From Pyrinomonadaceae bacterium (lineage in GTDB: Bacteria; Acidobacteriota; Blastocatellia; Pyrinomonadales; Pyrinomonadaceae), in NCBI GenBank assembly GCA_019694395.1, contig JAIBCC010000011.1, positions 1-64,000 on the forward strand: DNA of 64,000 nucleotides, read 5' to 3'. How positions within the stretch are numbered: the first letter of the stretch is position 1; each line of letters starts with the position of its first letter. The notes under the pieces are model-generated. The model was not told the DNA's origin, made no database searches, and was given only the letters and a program-made list of their open reading frames with translations. Of the stretch, positions 7,568 to 16,807 are shown one piece after another. The position numbers and the translations under genes are program-made.

Positions 7568-9558
7568 ACTTAAAACGAATCCTTTTCGGCAATCCGATTG
7601 CCAATGAACACGCCCATCACGAGCGTTTGAACAAGAAAACAGGTTTAGCAGTTTTTTCATCTGATGCTCTTTCTTCAACCGCCTACGCAACCGAGGAAAT
7701 TTTACTGGTTCTGGCGGTTGCCGTCGCTTACGGGCAGGCAAATTCTTTTAATTATGTTGTGCCGATTTCGATTGCTATCGGCTTACTTATCTGGATTGTA
7801 GCGTTTAGCTATCGTCAGACGATTCACGCCTACCCCTCGGGCGGCGGCGCATATATTGTCGCCAAAGACAATTTAGGCACAAATGCGGGATTAACGGCGG
7901 CGGCGGCTTTGCTGGTTGATTATATTTTGACGGTGGCAGTTTCGATTTCGGCAGGCGTAGCGGCAATAACTTCCGCCGTTCAAGGCACAAGATATGAATG
8001 GCTGACGGGTTACACGGTTCATCTCTGCATCGGATTTATCATTTTTATCGCCTTTGCCAATCTGCGTGGCGTGCGCGAATCAGGAACACTTTTTTCGATT
8101 CCGACTTACGGCTTTGTCATTAGTTTTTTCCTGATGATTCTTTACGGTTTATTTCATTATTTTGCTTTTGGGGGCGAAGTTCCGATGCCCAGTGGCGATG
8201 AAATAAAATTGGCGGAAGGTTATGCACCGCAAGCCCTGACGTTATTTTTGATACTCGGTGCATTTTCCAATGGATGCTCGGCATTGACCGGGATCGAAGC
8301 AATTTCCAACGGCGTGCAAGCCTTCAAAAAACCGGAAGCCAAAAACGCTTCGACCACGCTGATCTGGATGGCGTTTTTGCTGTCGGCAATGTTTCTCGGC
8401 ACGAGCGTTCTGGCGTATCTTTTTCACGTTCACCCACACGCCAACGAAACGGTTATTTCACAATTTGCACGGGTTATTTTCACCGGCAATCTTGGCTGGT
8501 TTTACTATGTAATTCAAGCATTTACAGCGGCAATCCTAATTTTGGCGGCGAATACAGCGTTTGCGGATTTTCCGCGACTTTCTTCCCTTTTAGCCAACGA
8601 CAGATTTTTGCCCAGACAATTTTCCAATCGCGGCGACAAACTGGTTTTTACCAACGGAATTGTTGTTTTATCTGTTGCGGCGATTATTTTAGTTATTGCT
8701 TTTCAGGGCGATACAAGTAAACTGATTCCGCTTTACGCAGTCGGCGTATTTTTGTCCTTCACTCTTTCGCAATCCGGAATGGTTAAACATTGGCTTCGTG
8801 AACGCGAGAAAAACGGCAACGGTCATAACGGCAAAACTGATGAAGAAATTCACGTTTCGATGGCTGATCCGCAGCTTGCACTATCTGAGGCTAAAAGCCG
8901 CAAATCGCAAGCGGTTGAGGACGAGGTAACCGGCTCGGATAAATGGCTCAAATCATTAATCCTAAATGCTTTTGGCGCAGTTGCAACCGCAATCGTTTTA
9001 GTGGTTTTTGTCATTACCAAATTTATGCACGGGGCGTGGCTGGTAGTCTTAATAATTCCCCTTTTGGTCTGGCTGTTTCATTCGATCCATAAACATTATT
9101 TGAATGTTTCACAGCAGCTTTCAACTACCGGATTTGAAAAATTGCAGCCGATCAAACACGAAGTGATTGTTCCGATTTCAGGGCTTCATCAAGGCGTTTT
9201 ACTGGCTCTGCAATACGCCAAATCCATTTCGCCCGACCACGTTACAGCCGTTTTTGTTGACCTTGACGGTGAGTCCGGCGAAAAACTGAAAACCGCTTGG
9301 GAAAAGTGGAATTTGGGTGTCAAACTTGAAGTTCTACACTCCCCTTTTAGGAGTTTGACTCGACCTTTGCTGGATTATATTGATAAAGTTGACCATCAAG
9401 CTGACGATGATTTATTAACCGTCATTCTGCCCGAATTTGTTCCGGCACGATGGTGGCATCAGATTCTGCATAACCAAAGTTCGCTGGTTCTCAAAGGCTA
9501 TCTGCTTTTCAAAAAAGGGATAATTGTCACAAATGTTCCCTATCATCTGAAAAAATAA
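7564..9558 (+). CDS. KimA-type (YdaO) APC-superfamily potassium permease
   Basis: A 664-residue transporter with about 12 membrane helices (residues about 20-420, plus two helices near 465-510) and a C-terminal cytoplasmic domain (about 515-664). The N-terminus FSSDALSSTAYATEEIL and the block SYRQTIHAYPSGGGAYIVAKDNLG are characteristic of the KimA/YdaO branch of APC permeases. B. subtilis KimA is a high-affinity K+/H+ symporter inhibited by c-di-AMP. Its place just after kdp supports K+ as substrate. An amino-acid permease is the alternative. It has no c-di-AMP riboswitch that I can see. Confidence 0.85.
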   Translation: MNLKRILFGNPIANEHAHHERLNKKTGLAVFSSDALSSTAYATEEILLVLAVAVAYGQANSFNYVVPISIAIGLLIWIVAFSYRQTIHAYPSGGGAYIVAKDNLGTNAGLTAAAALLVDYILTVAVSISAGVAAITSAVQGTRYEWLTGYTVHLCIGFIIFIAFANLRGVRESGTLFSIPTYGFVISFFLMILYGLFHYFAFGGEVPMPSGDEIKLAEGYAPQALTLFLILGAFSNGCSALTGIEAISNGVQAFKKPEAKNASTTLIWMAFLLSAMFLGTSVLAYLFHVHPHANETVISQFARVIFTGNLGWFYYVIQAFTAAILILAANTAFADFPRLSSLLANDRFLPRQFSNRGDKLVFTNGIVVLSVAAIILVIAFQGDTSKLIPLYAVGVFLSFTLSQSGMVKHWLREREKNGNGHNGKTDEEIHVSMADPQLALSEAKSRKSQAVEDEVTGSDKWLKSLILNAFGAVATAIVLVVFVITKFMHGAWLVVLIIPLLVWLFHSIHKHYLNVSQQLSTTGFEKLQPIKHEVIVPISGLHQGVLLALQYAKSISPDHVTAVFVDLDGESGEKLKTAWEKWNLGVKLEVLHSPFRSLTRPLLDYIDKVDHQADDDLLTVILPEFVPARWWHQILHNQSSLVLKGYLLFKKGIIVTNVPYHLKK

Positions 9559-9650
9559 TAAAAATATAGAATTACCAACCAACTTAAAGTAAAATCGGTT
9601 CGTGAAATCATTTTGATTGTTTTTTCACGATTAAATGGAATTTTTAATAT

Positions 9651-10757
9651 ATGAAGATTTTGCGACTGCTCCTGATTTTACTGCTGATTTGCTTTTCTTT
9701 TTCGCTTGCCAACGCCCAGAAAACCTGGAATCCCCAAAAGACCTGGGTATTTTTTGCCGGATTGCTCGAATGGAAGGATTCCGATTCACTGCCTTCATTC
9801 CCGCAAAAAAATCGGCGCGACAAAATACTTTTTGACCTGTTGAAACAAAGCGGAGTTCCGGCAAATCAGATGGTTTATTTGCAAGATTCGCAAGCCACAA
9901 CTGCTAAAATCCAGAGCGAATTCATCAAAATTTTACAAAAAGCCAAACCTGATGATTGGATTTTTGTTTATTACTGCGGTCACGGTTTTAAAGACGAGAA
10001 AGCTAACGCATTTCTGGCAAGTTTCGATGTCGGGGGCAAAACTCCCGGTTGGGCTGTCAAATCTGTTCCCGAAACAATCGAAAAGTATTTTAAAGGCTCA
10101 ACTGCCATCATTGCCCTCGATAACTGCTACTCCGGCTCAATGGCAGATGCTGTTAAATCGCAAAGAAGGCGCGTTTCCTACGCAGTTCTGGCTTCTTCGA
10201 TGGCGAGTCAGGCTTCCACCGGAAATTGGACATTTACCGAAGCCTTGATTTCAGCCTTTCGCGGCGAAAATTTTATCGACGACGACCATAACGGAGTCAT
10301 CACTTTTGCCGAACTTAAATCAAATACCGAAGATGATATGCTTTTCGGCGAAGAGCAAATGGCAACCATTGAGTTCACCGGAAACTTTGATGCCAAGACG
10401 GTTATCGCCAAAGCCGAGCCTGCTTCAAACTCCCCGCGCATGGGCGAAAGAGTCGAAGTTAACAGTGCCAATGAGTGGTGGAGAGGATACATCAATGATG
10501 TCCAAAATAATAAATTCAAAGTTCATTATTACGGTTGGGAAGATACGGACGATGAATGGGTAACAGCCAAACAAATGCGCCAACCCAAAATAACTCAATA
10601 CCGGGTTGGCGAAAAAGTTGAGGTCGAATGGCAGAAAAAATGGTATCCCGCCAAAGTGTTGGAAGTAAAAGGCGGCAGTCATTTCATCACCTACGAAGGC
10701 TACGGAAGTGAGTGGAATGAGTGGGTTACCTCAAAAAGGATTCGGAAAGTTAAGTAA
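9651..10757 (+). CDS. Secreted metacaspase (C14) with EF-hand loop and two Tudor-like repeats
   Basis: A 368-residue exported protein. The signal peptide covers residues 1-22. The caspase-like domain (about 30-250) has the catalytic pair His111 (VYYCGHGF) and Cys159 (LDNCYSG). Residues 210-221 form a textbook EF-hand loop (D210, D212, N214, G215, I217, E221), suggesting Ca2+ dependence as in metacaspases. Two tandem ~47-residue repeats follow (about 265-311 and 320-366; GERVEV...W.GY...YYGWEDTDDEWVT and GEKVEV...WYPAKV...YGSEWNEWVT), resembling Tudor-knot/agenet barrels. Substrates and role are unknown; proteolysis in the envelope or outside the cell is inferred. Confidence 0.85.
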   Translation: MKILRLLLILLLICFSFSLANAQKTWNPQKTWVFFAGLLEWKDSDSLPSFPQKNRRDKILFDLLKQSGVPANQMVYLQDSQATTAKIQSEFIKILQKAKPDDWIFVYYCGHGFKDEKANAFLASFDVGGKTPGWAVKSVPETIEKYFKGSTAIIALDNCYSGSMADAVKSQRRRVSYAVLASSMASQASTGNWTFTEALISAFRGENFIDDDHNGVITFAELKSNTEDDMLFGEEQMATIEFTGNFDAKTVIAKAEPASNSPRMGERVEVNSANEWWRGYINDVQNNKFKVHYYGWEDTDDEWVTAKQMRQPKITQYRVGEKVEVEWQKKWYPAKVLEVKGGSHFITYEGYGSEWNEWVTSKRIRKVK

Positions 10758-10835
10758 TCTGTCCGGTTTGCTTGATTATTTCCATTGTTTGATTTACTTT
10801 GGTTGCAAAATATCAGTGTAAATCAAGGAGTTTTT

Positions 10836-11629
10836 ATGAAATCCAGAATCTTTTTTTTGCTTTCATTTATCTTATTAATTTTCGGAACCGTATCAGCCCA
10901 AAAAACCTGGGAAAAACCGATGCAAAAGTGGAATAAAGAGGATCCATCAAAATTCTCAACACTTCCCCTTGGGTTCAGACATATCAATCTACCGAAGGGA
11001 TGGCGGCAATCGATAAAGAAGAAATTGCCAAAACCCAAAATGATCTGAGAATTTCCACGGCAACCAATCAGCAAAAGGTTCAAGGCAGCACTTCCCGCGC
11101 CCTGAGTGTTGTTCCTGTTATCATCCGGCTCCATTCCGCTTTGCCAATTCGTCAGGCGTTGGTCAGACTGCAGCAAATTGATGCTGGTTATGACAAAATG
11201 GATGAGCAAAAACGCACTATTTTTGACAATGCAATGAAAAACATTCTGGATTGTCCGCTCTGCCAAAATTATTATGTTGTGACAATGACAAAAGCGGTTA
11301 ATTCTTCAAGGGAAAATGTTGAAGACGGTCTTTTTCAATCAATGAAAAATGAGCAGCTGAAAGGAAATATCTGGCTGGTCAATGAAAATGGAGAAAAAGA
11401 TGAATTGGAACAATTTGTCCCGCCCAAAAGTGCTAACGATTTAGCTTTATTTTTCTTCAAACGAAATGATGCTCAGGGTAATGCCTTTCTAACTGCGGAA
11501 GATAAAAATTTCAAAGTTGTCTTTAACAGCGCCTTTTTAACTTCAAGTAATCCTTACGCCAGTATTTTACCTAAAAGTTTTGAATTCAAGATTTCCGGTT
11601 TGGTTTTGAACGGCAATTTGATTTTTTAA
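10836..11629 (+). pseudogene. Secreted hypothetical protein, frameshifted
   Basis: ATG 10836 opens a signal peptide (MKSRIFFLLSFILLIFGTVSA) and mature start QKTWEKPMQKWNKED, then the frame runs into junk and stops at 11048. The downstream frame (read from 10937, ATG only at 11000) continues with IKILNTSPWVQTYQSTEG and on to 11629. The K-I-L-N-x-S-P-W pattern after an N-terminal W-x-K-E-D looks like one family motif split by a single missing base near 10943-10946. With one inserted base the product would be about 264 residues. It may be a true pseudogene, a recent mutation or a sequencing error. Function unknown; the mature N-terminus (AQKTW) resembles that of the metacaspase next door. Confidence 0.7.
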
Positions 11630-11632
11630 GAC

Positions 11633-11986
11633 CTAAAGAAAAGGTAAAAATACAATCAAATTTTCAAAATCATTTTCGTCACTACAAGAAATGATAAACA
11701 TAAGTTCCTCAATTACATCGCCAATCGGTAGTGATTGAGGAACTAATATAAGCCCCCAAATTGATTCTCCGTTAGCAAACCTTTGATTCGCGGCATCAGT
11801 CATTGTATTGACATCGTGAGAGATAGTCACTCGGCGATTTTCCCATGCCCACTTGAGATGGTTGGCATCTGATTCATCAATGTTTCCAAGTGTAAGCGGA
11901 GTAATATAATCAAGGTCAGAAATTCTTTTGGTGAGACCCTTTATAATTTTGTGATTCAAATCGTGGTCAAAAAATATTCTTAGCAT
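11633..11986 (-). CDS. DUF5615 PIN-like protein, putative toxin
   Basis: A 117-residue protein starting MLRIFFDHDLNHKIIKGL, with acidic residues spaced as in DUF5615 PIN-like proteins (D8/D10, then THDVNTM-type ISHDVNTM at about 55 and a terminal acidic cluster). These are often paired with DUF433 antitoxins as presumed RNase toxins. It lies 164 bases downstream of a DUF433 gene on the same strand and converges closely with the frameshifted gene (3-base gap). Confidence 0.7.
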   Translation of the reverse strand: MLRIFFDHDLNHKIIKGLTKRISDLDYITPLTLGNIDESDANHLKWAWENRRVTISHDVNTMTDAANQRFANGESIWGLILVPQSLPIGDVIEELMFIISCSDENDFENLIVFLPFL

Positions 11987-12150
11987 TTACTGAAATATCT
12001 GTCTTTTCTGCATTTAAAACACAAAAAGCAGACCTTGTAATTAAACAAAGCCTGCTCGAACTCTTTGATTATACTAAATTTTTAGGGGGCTTGCAATTTA
12101 TTTTTCAAAGTTTAGCAGATATTACGATTTAGGTTAATTATGCTTCGTTG

Positions 12151-12501
12151 TTATTTTTGGAGTTCTTTTTGACGAGCCAATATTTTTTTCCGTAATTCGC
12201 TTGTTTTTTCTTTGTAATCTGATTTTGACTCAATTTCTTTTCTAATTTTCTCAGCCGCTTTTTCACGTTTTGCCAAATATTTATCAAACTTTTCCTTATT
12301 GGATAAATAGTAAGCAATTATCGCGTAAATATCCGCAACTGTGTAAGCATCAGACGGATAAGAATCAAAAATTGATTCAGGAATTTCGCCTTGTCTATAA
12401 GCATAAATAATTCCATCAAGGAGCAAACGACTACCTTTGACTCGAATTGAGCCGTCTTGCCAAAGTGTAAGTGGGATTTTTTGAGTTGTTTTCAGAATCA
12501 T
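12151..12501 (-). CDS. DUF433 family protein, putative antitoxin
   Basis: A 116-residue protein with the DUF433 core (PLTLWQDGSIRVKGSRLLLDGIIYAY, IPESIFDSYPSDAYTVADIYAIIAYYLSNKEKFDKYL) followed by a long basic coiled-coil tail (about 85-116) that is unusual for this short family. The frame is open to 12528, but ATG 12501 begins the conserved part. Upstream of the DUF5615 gene it makes a type II toxin-antitoxin-like pair. The 164-base gap to the toxin is larger than usual and holds an imperfect hairpin (12023-12053). Confidence 0.7.
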   Translation of the reverse strand: MILKTTQKIPLTLWQDGSIRVKGSRLLLDGIIYAYRQGEIPESIFDSYPSDAYTVADIYAIIAYYLSNKEKFDKYLAKREKAAEKIRKEIESKSDYKEKTSELRKKILARQKELQK

Positions 12502-12606
12502 AAAAACCTTGACAGGGAAAACCACCAATTAAAATATCATACAACAAATCAATATCAGAAATCACCAAGTTAGTGAGGTTATTAGATTTTTGCTATCATT
12601 TTCATA

Positions 12607-13626
12607 ATGAACACTCGCTACAGCCGCCAAATTTTATTTCACCCGATTGGCAAATCAGGTCAGGAAAAACTCCTAAACTCCCGTGTTTTATTGGTTGGCT
12701 GCGGTGCGCTTGGTGCGGCACACGCAGAAACTCTCACTCGCGCCGGAGTTGGAAAACTTCGAGTAGTTGACCGCGATTTTGTCGAATTTTCTAATCTTCA
12801 ACGCCAAACTCTTTATAAAGAACAAGATGCACTTAATCGCTTGCCAAAAGCCATTGCCTGCCAAAATCGTCTCGCCGAAATTAATTCCGAAATTCAAGTC
12901 GAACCGATTGTCGCCGATGTCAATCGTTCAAATATTGAAGATTTGATTAAAGATTGCGATTTGGTGATTGACGGAACAGATAATTTTTCGGTGCGTTATT
13001 TATTGAATGAGGCTTGCGTAAAATATTCCAAAATCTGGATTTACGGGGCTGCAGTTTCCTCTTACGGAACAACGATGACGATCCTTCCGAACCAAACTCC
13101 GTGTTTGCACTGTATTTTTGAAGAAATGCCGAGTGCCGGAAGCGCGCCGACTTGCGACACGGCGGGCGTGATTATGCCGATCATTACCAGCATTTCAGCA
13201 ATTCAAACCACCGAAGCCTTAAAAATTTTAACGGAAAATTTTGAGCAACTGCACAAATCTTTGATTCAAATTGATGTGTGGCAAAATGATTGGCGAAAAA
13301 TAAAACTTTCTAAGCCGAATGAAGATTGTGAAACTTGCGGAAAGCGGAATTTTGAACTGCTCGAAGGCAATTCACAGGAATTTTTCACCACCCTCTGCGG
13401 ACGCGATGCCGTGCAGATTTCCGCTCCGAAACCAACCAAAATTGATTTAAAAAACCTTGCCGACAAACTCAACCATTTAGGCGAAATCAAACAGAATGAA
13501 TATCTTGTGCGTTTTTCAGTTGATAATTTTGAAGTAACTGTTTTTCAGGATGCCCGCGCAATTATCAAAGGAACAGATGATTTGACGACTGCCCGAACGA
13601 TCTATGCAAAATATATCGGAACGTAA
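12607..13626 (+). CDS. ThiF/MoeB-type E1-like adenylyltransferase
   Basis: A 339-residue enzyme that should adenylate the C-terminal Gly-Gly of a ubiquitin-like sulfur carrier (ThiS or MoaD) in thiamine or molybdopterin synthesis. The nucleotide site LLVGCGALGAAHAE (about 30-42), VDRDFVEFSNLQRQ (about 54-68) and DGTDNFSVRYLLNEA (about 121-135) are clear. Zinc cysteines lie in CLHC (about 164) and CETC (about 241), and a possible reactive Cys is in PTCDTAGV. An extra C-terminal ~80 residues resemble a small carrier-like or rhodanese-remnant segment but lack a rhodanese Cys loop I can recognise. No thi or moa gene is adjacent, so the partner cannot be assigned. Confidence 0.88.
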   Translation: MNTRYSRQILFHPIGKSGQEKLLNSRVLLVGCGALGAAHAETLTRAGVGKLRVVDRDFVEFSNLQRQTLYKEQDALNRLPKAIACQNRLAEINSEIQVEPIVADVNRSNIEDLIKDCDLVIDGTDNFSVRYLLNEACVKYSKIWIYGAAVSSYGTTMTILPNQTPCLHCIFEEMPSAGSAPTCDTAGVIMPIITSISAIQTTEALKILTENFEQLHKSLIQIDVWQNDWRKIKLSKPNEDCETCGKRNFELLEGNSQEFFTTLCGRDAVQISAPKPTKIDLKNLADKLNHLGEIKQNEYLVRFSVDNFEVTVFQDARAIIKGTDDLTTARTIYAKYIGT

Positions 13627-13695
13627 AATGATATTTTTTCGTTACTTTTTCCGCGTAATAAAATAAAATCAATTCAACTTTTCAAAGGAAATCCA

Positions 13696-15201
13696 ATGCT
13701 AAAAAAAATCAATTTACTTTCCCTGATCGTCTTTTTGTTTGTTTTAATTGCCCCAGTCTTTTCCCAAAACCTTAGTTTCAAAGTCAAAATTGATGCATCG
13801 ATTGCTCAACAACCGCTTTCCGGCAGACTTTTGATCTTTATGACCAATAATCCGAAGCCTTTGGAAGGAATTGACCCTGACTTTACCAATCCTGAGGCAG
13901 TTTATATTACCGGAATGGAAGTCAGTAATTTTGATGCAAACAAAATTATCGAAGTAAATCCCGAGATTTCTGCCTTTCCGAGAGCTTTTTCCAAAGCTCC
14001 GGCGGGAAATTATCAAATAATGGCTTTGCTTGACCAAGATCATTCATACACCTACGACGGCGCGGGTGCAGGAGATATTTACAGTCCCGTGACTAAAATC
14101 ACATTGCCTGCGGGTGAAACCGAATTAACGCTTTCTAAACAAGTTCCCGAAAGAAAAAATACAATTAAAAACATTCAAGTCGTTGAGTTTGAAAGCCCGA
14201 TGCTTTCGGCTTTTTGGGGCAGACCGATCAAAATGCAGGCAAGCATTTTGCTTCCGCCGAGCTACGACAAATCGAAAACACAAAAATATCCGACCGTTTA
14301 TAACATTCACGGCTACGGCGGCAGTCATTTGAAAGCCTTTGGTGCCCCGAATGTTTACAAGGAAATGGAAGAAGGCAAACGTCCCGAAGTAATCAACGTT
14401 TTTCTTAATGCTCAATGTCCGCTCGGGCATCACGTTTTTGCCGATTCAGTCAATAATGGTCCGTGGGGAACGGCATTGGTCAATGAGTTTATTCCGTATC
14501 TCGAAAAACAATTTCGGATGGATGCTAAACCAAGCGGAAGATTCTTGACCGGACATTCTTCGGGCGGTTGGGCAACACTCTGGGTGATGATTACTCATCC
14601 CGATTTCTTCGGCGGAACTTGGTCAACTTCGCCCGATCCGGTTGATTTTCGCAGCTTTACCGGACCGGATATAACCAAATACCCGCCGCAAAATATTTAT
14701 CAAGATGCTGCTGGTAAAGATTACAATTTAGTCAGAATGGGTGGCAAAGAACTGATGTCATTACGTCAATATGCCCAACAGGAATTGGTCACGGGCTATA
14801 CCGGCGGACAAATGGCTTCGTTCAATGCAGTTTTCAGTCCAAAAGGATTTGACGGGCAGCCGATGAAACTTTTCGATGTTGAGAGCGGACGAATTGACCC
14901 ATTTGTCCAAAAAGCCTGGGAGAAATACGATATTTCGCGCCTTTTGCGGGAAAATTGGAAAACTCTCGGACCAAAATTGAAAGGCAAATTGCATATCATG
15001 GTTGGAACTGCCGATACTTTTCATCTTGACGAAGCGGTTCATTTGTTGGATGCCGAACTTAAAAAACTCGGCAGCGATGCCAAAATCGAATATTTGGAAG
15101 GTCGCGACCATTTTAATTTGTATGACGGCGGTTTGAGCATCCGAATTACTAAGGAAATTTACGATGTTGCACGTCCGAAAGCGAAAGCGGCAGTTAAATA
15201 A
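13696..15201 (+). CDS. Secreted esterase (Esterase D/PF00756-like alpha/beta hydrolase)
   Basis: A 501-residue exported hydrolase. The signal peptide (1-23) ends at VFSQ. An N-terminal beta-rich region (about 25-165) precedes the alpha/beta-hydrolase domain (about 180-490). The nucleophile elbow is TGHSSGGW (Ser about 281) and the likely His is in GRDHFNLYDGG (about 475); NIHGYGG forms the oxyanion region. Family members cleave ester bonds in siderophores, feruloylated polymers or similar. The substrate is not evident. It stands in a run of exported proteins with no obvious pathway. Confidence 0.85.
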   Translation: MLKKINLLSLIVFLFVLIAPVFSQNLSFKVKIDASIAQQPLSGRLLIFMTNNPKPLEGIDPDFTNPEAVYITGMEVSNFDANKIIEVNPEISAFPRAFSKAPAGNYQIMALLDQDHSYTYDGAGAGDIYSPVTKITLPAGETELTLSKQVPERKNTIKNIQVVEFESPMLSAFWGRPIKMQASILLPPSYDKSKTQKYPTVYNIHGYGGSHLKAFGAPNVYKEMEEGKRPEVINVFLNAQCPLGHHVFADSVNNGPWGTALVNEFIPYLEKQFRMDAKPSGRFLTGHSSGGWATLWVMITHPDFFGGTWSTSPDPVDFRSFTGPDITKYPPQNIYQDAAGKDYNLVRMGGKELMSLRQYAQQELVTGYTGGQMASFNAVFSPKGFDGQPMKLFDVESGRIDPFVQKAWEKYDISRLLRENWKTLGPKLKGKLHIMVGTADTFHLDEAVHLLDAELKKLGSDAKIEYLEGRDHFNLYDGGLSIRITKEIYDVARPKAKAAVK

Positions 15202-15220
15202 ATCTTTTGGAGTTTAATTT

Positions 15221-15802
15221 ATGAGAAAAAATGCTCTTCTAGTAATTTCAATCTTGATTTTTGGTTGCAGCGTTTTTTCTCAAACCAATTTAAAGCCGAA
15301 ATCATTAGTGGGAAAGTTCTACTGGACTAAATTTGTCTTGCCTACAGATAGCGATTGCAAAATTAAAATCGCACCTGATGATATTGTGACGGATAATAAT
15401 TTCTGTAAATACACGAATCATCTTGAAACAAATACAAAAATCAAACTTAAAAGATTATCAAGCTCTAAAGGTTGGAAGAAACTAACTTTTGAGGATTCTG
15501 ATAAATATGAATTCAAGATTTATTTAAGGGATAGTTCAAAAAATGATTTTCAAAAATCTTTTGACCTCGCTTTCTCAAAAACAGAACTTCCTGACGACGA
15601 AGCATATCGAAGCTGTCCTGAAAAAAATAAAATAAATATCATCAAACAATTGGGAATCCCCACCTCAATTTCAAAAAAAGGTAAAAATGAAATATGGGAT
15701 TTTGACCTTTCCTGGATGCACGGAAAAACTATTTGCGGCTTTGATGCTATGCAAATTGAAATAAAGGATGGAGTTATAAAGCAAATTGGTGGAATTGTTT
15801 AG
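15221..15802 (+). CDS. Exported hypothetical protein
   Basis: A 193-residue protein with a signal sequence whose end (LIFGCSVFSQ) could be a lipobox-like Cys or a signal peptidase I site. The mature part is lysine-rich and holds several cysteines (about 45, 58, 132, 172) that may form disulfides. I recognise no family. It is 19 bases after the esterase, with GGAG at 15209, and probably shares its transcript. Confidence 0.6.
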   Translation: MRKNALLVISILIFGCSVFSQTNLKPKSLVGKFYWTKFVLPTDSDCKIKIAPDDIVTDNNFCKYTNHLETNTKIKLKRLSSSKGWKKLTFEDSDKYEFKIYLRDSSKNDFQKSFDLAFSKTELPDDEAYRSCPEKNKINIIKQLGIPTSISKKGKNEIWDFDLSWMHGKTICGFDAMQIEIKDGVIKQIGGIV

Positions 15803-15874
15803 CTTAAAAAAAAGAATTAAGCTAAACAATTCTGTTATTTTTCAATGATTTACACAAACCTGAGTAGAGGAAAA

Positions 15875-16696
15875 ATGAGACAATTAGTTAGTATCTTTTT
15901 TTTGATTTTTAGTGCTTTTGGAATATTTGCTCAAAATACTTCAAATAAAACTTCTGAAAAAGAATTAGCAGAGCAAGTTTGGGAAAAAGCAATTCAAGCT
16001 AAAGGTGGTCATGAGAAAATCAGCAAAATTGATAATTTCCTTGAAACTTATGTTTCAAAAGGAATATTCCTCGGTGATAAAAAATATGATACTTACAGGA
16101 TAAGATTACATATTATCCCTTACAAATATTGGGATTATTATGATGCAGGAAAATCAGTCTTCGGCAGAATTATGACGATGGAGAATTATGAGAATTTGAC
16201 TGAATGGTTTACTCAATCGGGAGGTAAAAACAGACTGGCAGAACCGATAACCAAATTCCAAAACTCAAAAGGTTATCAGAACCCTCAAATAGCCTTGTTG
16301 TTAGAAGTGAAAGGATTAAAACTGAAATTACTTGGAGCAAGGATTGATAAAATTACTTTACTTAGATCAGAAAAAAACAATAAGCTTCAAGAAAAAGAAG
16401 TCTATATTGTAGAAACAATGATTGATGACAGAAAAGTTGAGATCGCTTTTGATAAAGAAAGTTTTCTTCCAATTCAATTCAGTTTTTATTGGATGGAAAA
16501 TCTCCAACGAGAACCATATATGTTTCAATTTTATGATTATGTAGAAAATAATGGATTAAAAGTGCCTAAACATACTTATTTCAACGATGGTCATTTTGAT
16601 ACCTTGGAATATGAATTTAATGTGGATTACGATCCTGAGATATTTGAAAGATCGCCACTCGAAATGAGTCCTGATGCTTGGAGGAAAAAGCATTAA
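15875..16696 (+). CDS. Exported LolA/LppX-like lipid-carrier-fold protein
   Basis: A 273-residue exported protein. ATG 15875 with AGAGG 6-10 bases upstream begins a clean signal peptide (MRQLVSIFFLIFSAFGIFAQ); the frame is open to 15845. The mature start (ELAEQVWEKAIQAKGGHEKISKIDNF) and the strand pattern ending DKESFLPIQFSFYW resemble outer-membrane-lipoprotein-sorting-type proteins common in Acidobacteria. The fold assignment is tentative; no active-site residue is evident. Confidence 0.6.
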   Translation: MRQLVSIFFLIFSAFGIFAQNTSNKTSEKELAEQVWEKAIQAKGGHEKISKIDNFLETYVSKGIFLGDKKYDTYRIRLHIIPYKYWDYYDAGKSVFGRIMTMENYENLTEWFTQSGGKNRLAEPITKFQNSKGYQNPQIALLLEVKGLKLKLLGARIDKITLLRSEKNNKLQEKEVYIVETMIDDRKVEIAFDKESFLPIQFSFYWMENLQREPYMFQFYDYVENNGLKVPKHTYFNDGHFDTLEYEFNVDYDPEIFERSPLEMSPDAWRKKH

Positions 16697-16807
16697 CTAT
16701 TAGAAATCTTGATAAATTTGCCTAACTTTTTCCGCGTTAATAATCAGAGTAGTTTGTGAAACATTTCACTTAATTATTCGTATGATAAACTTGATGAGGA
16801 GCAAATT

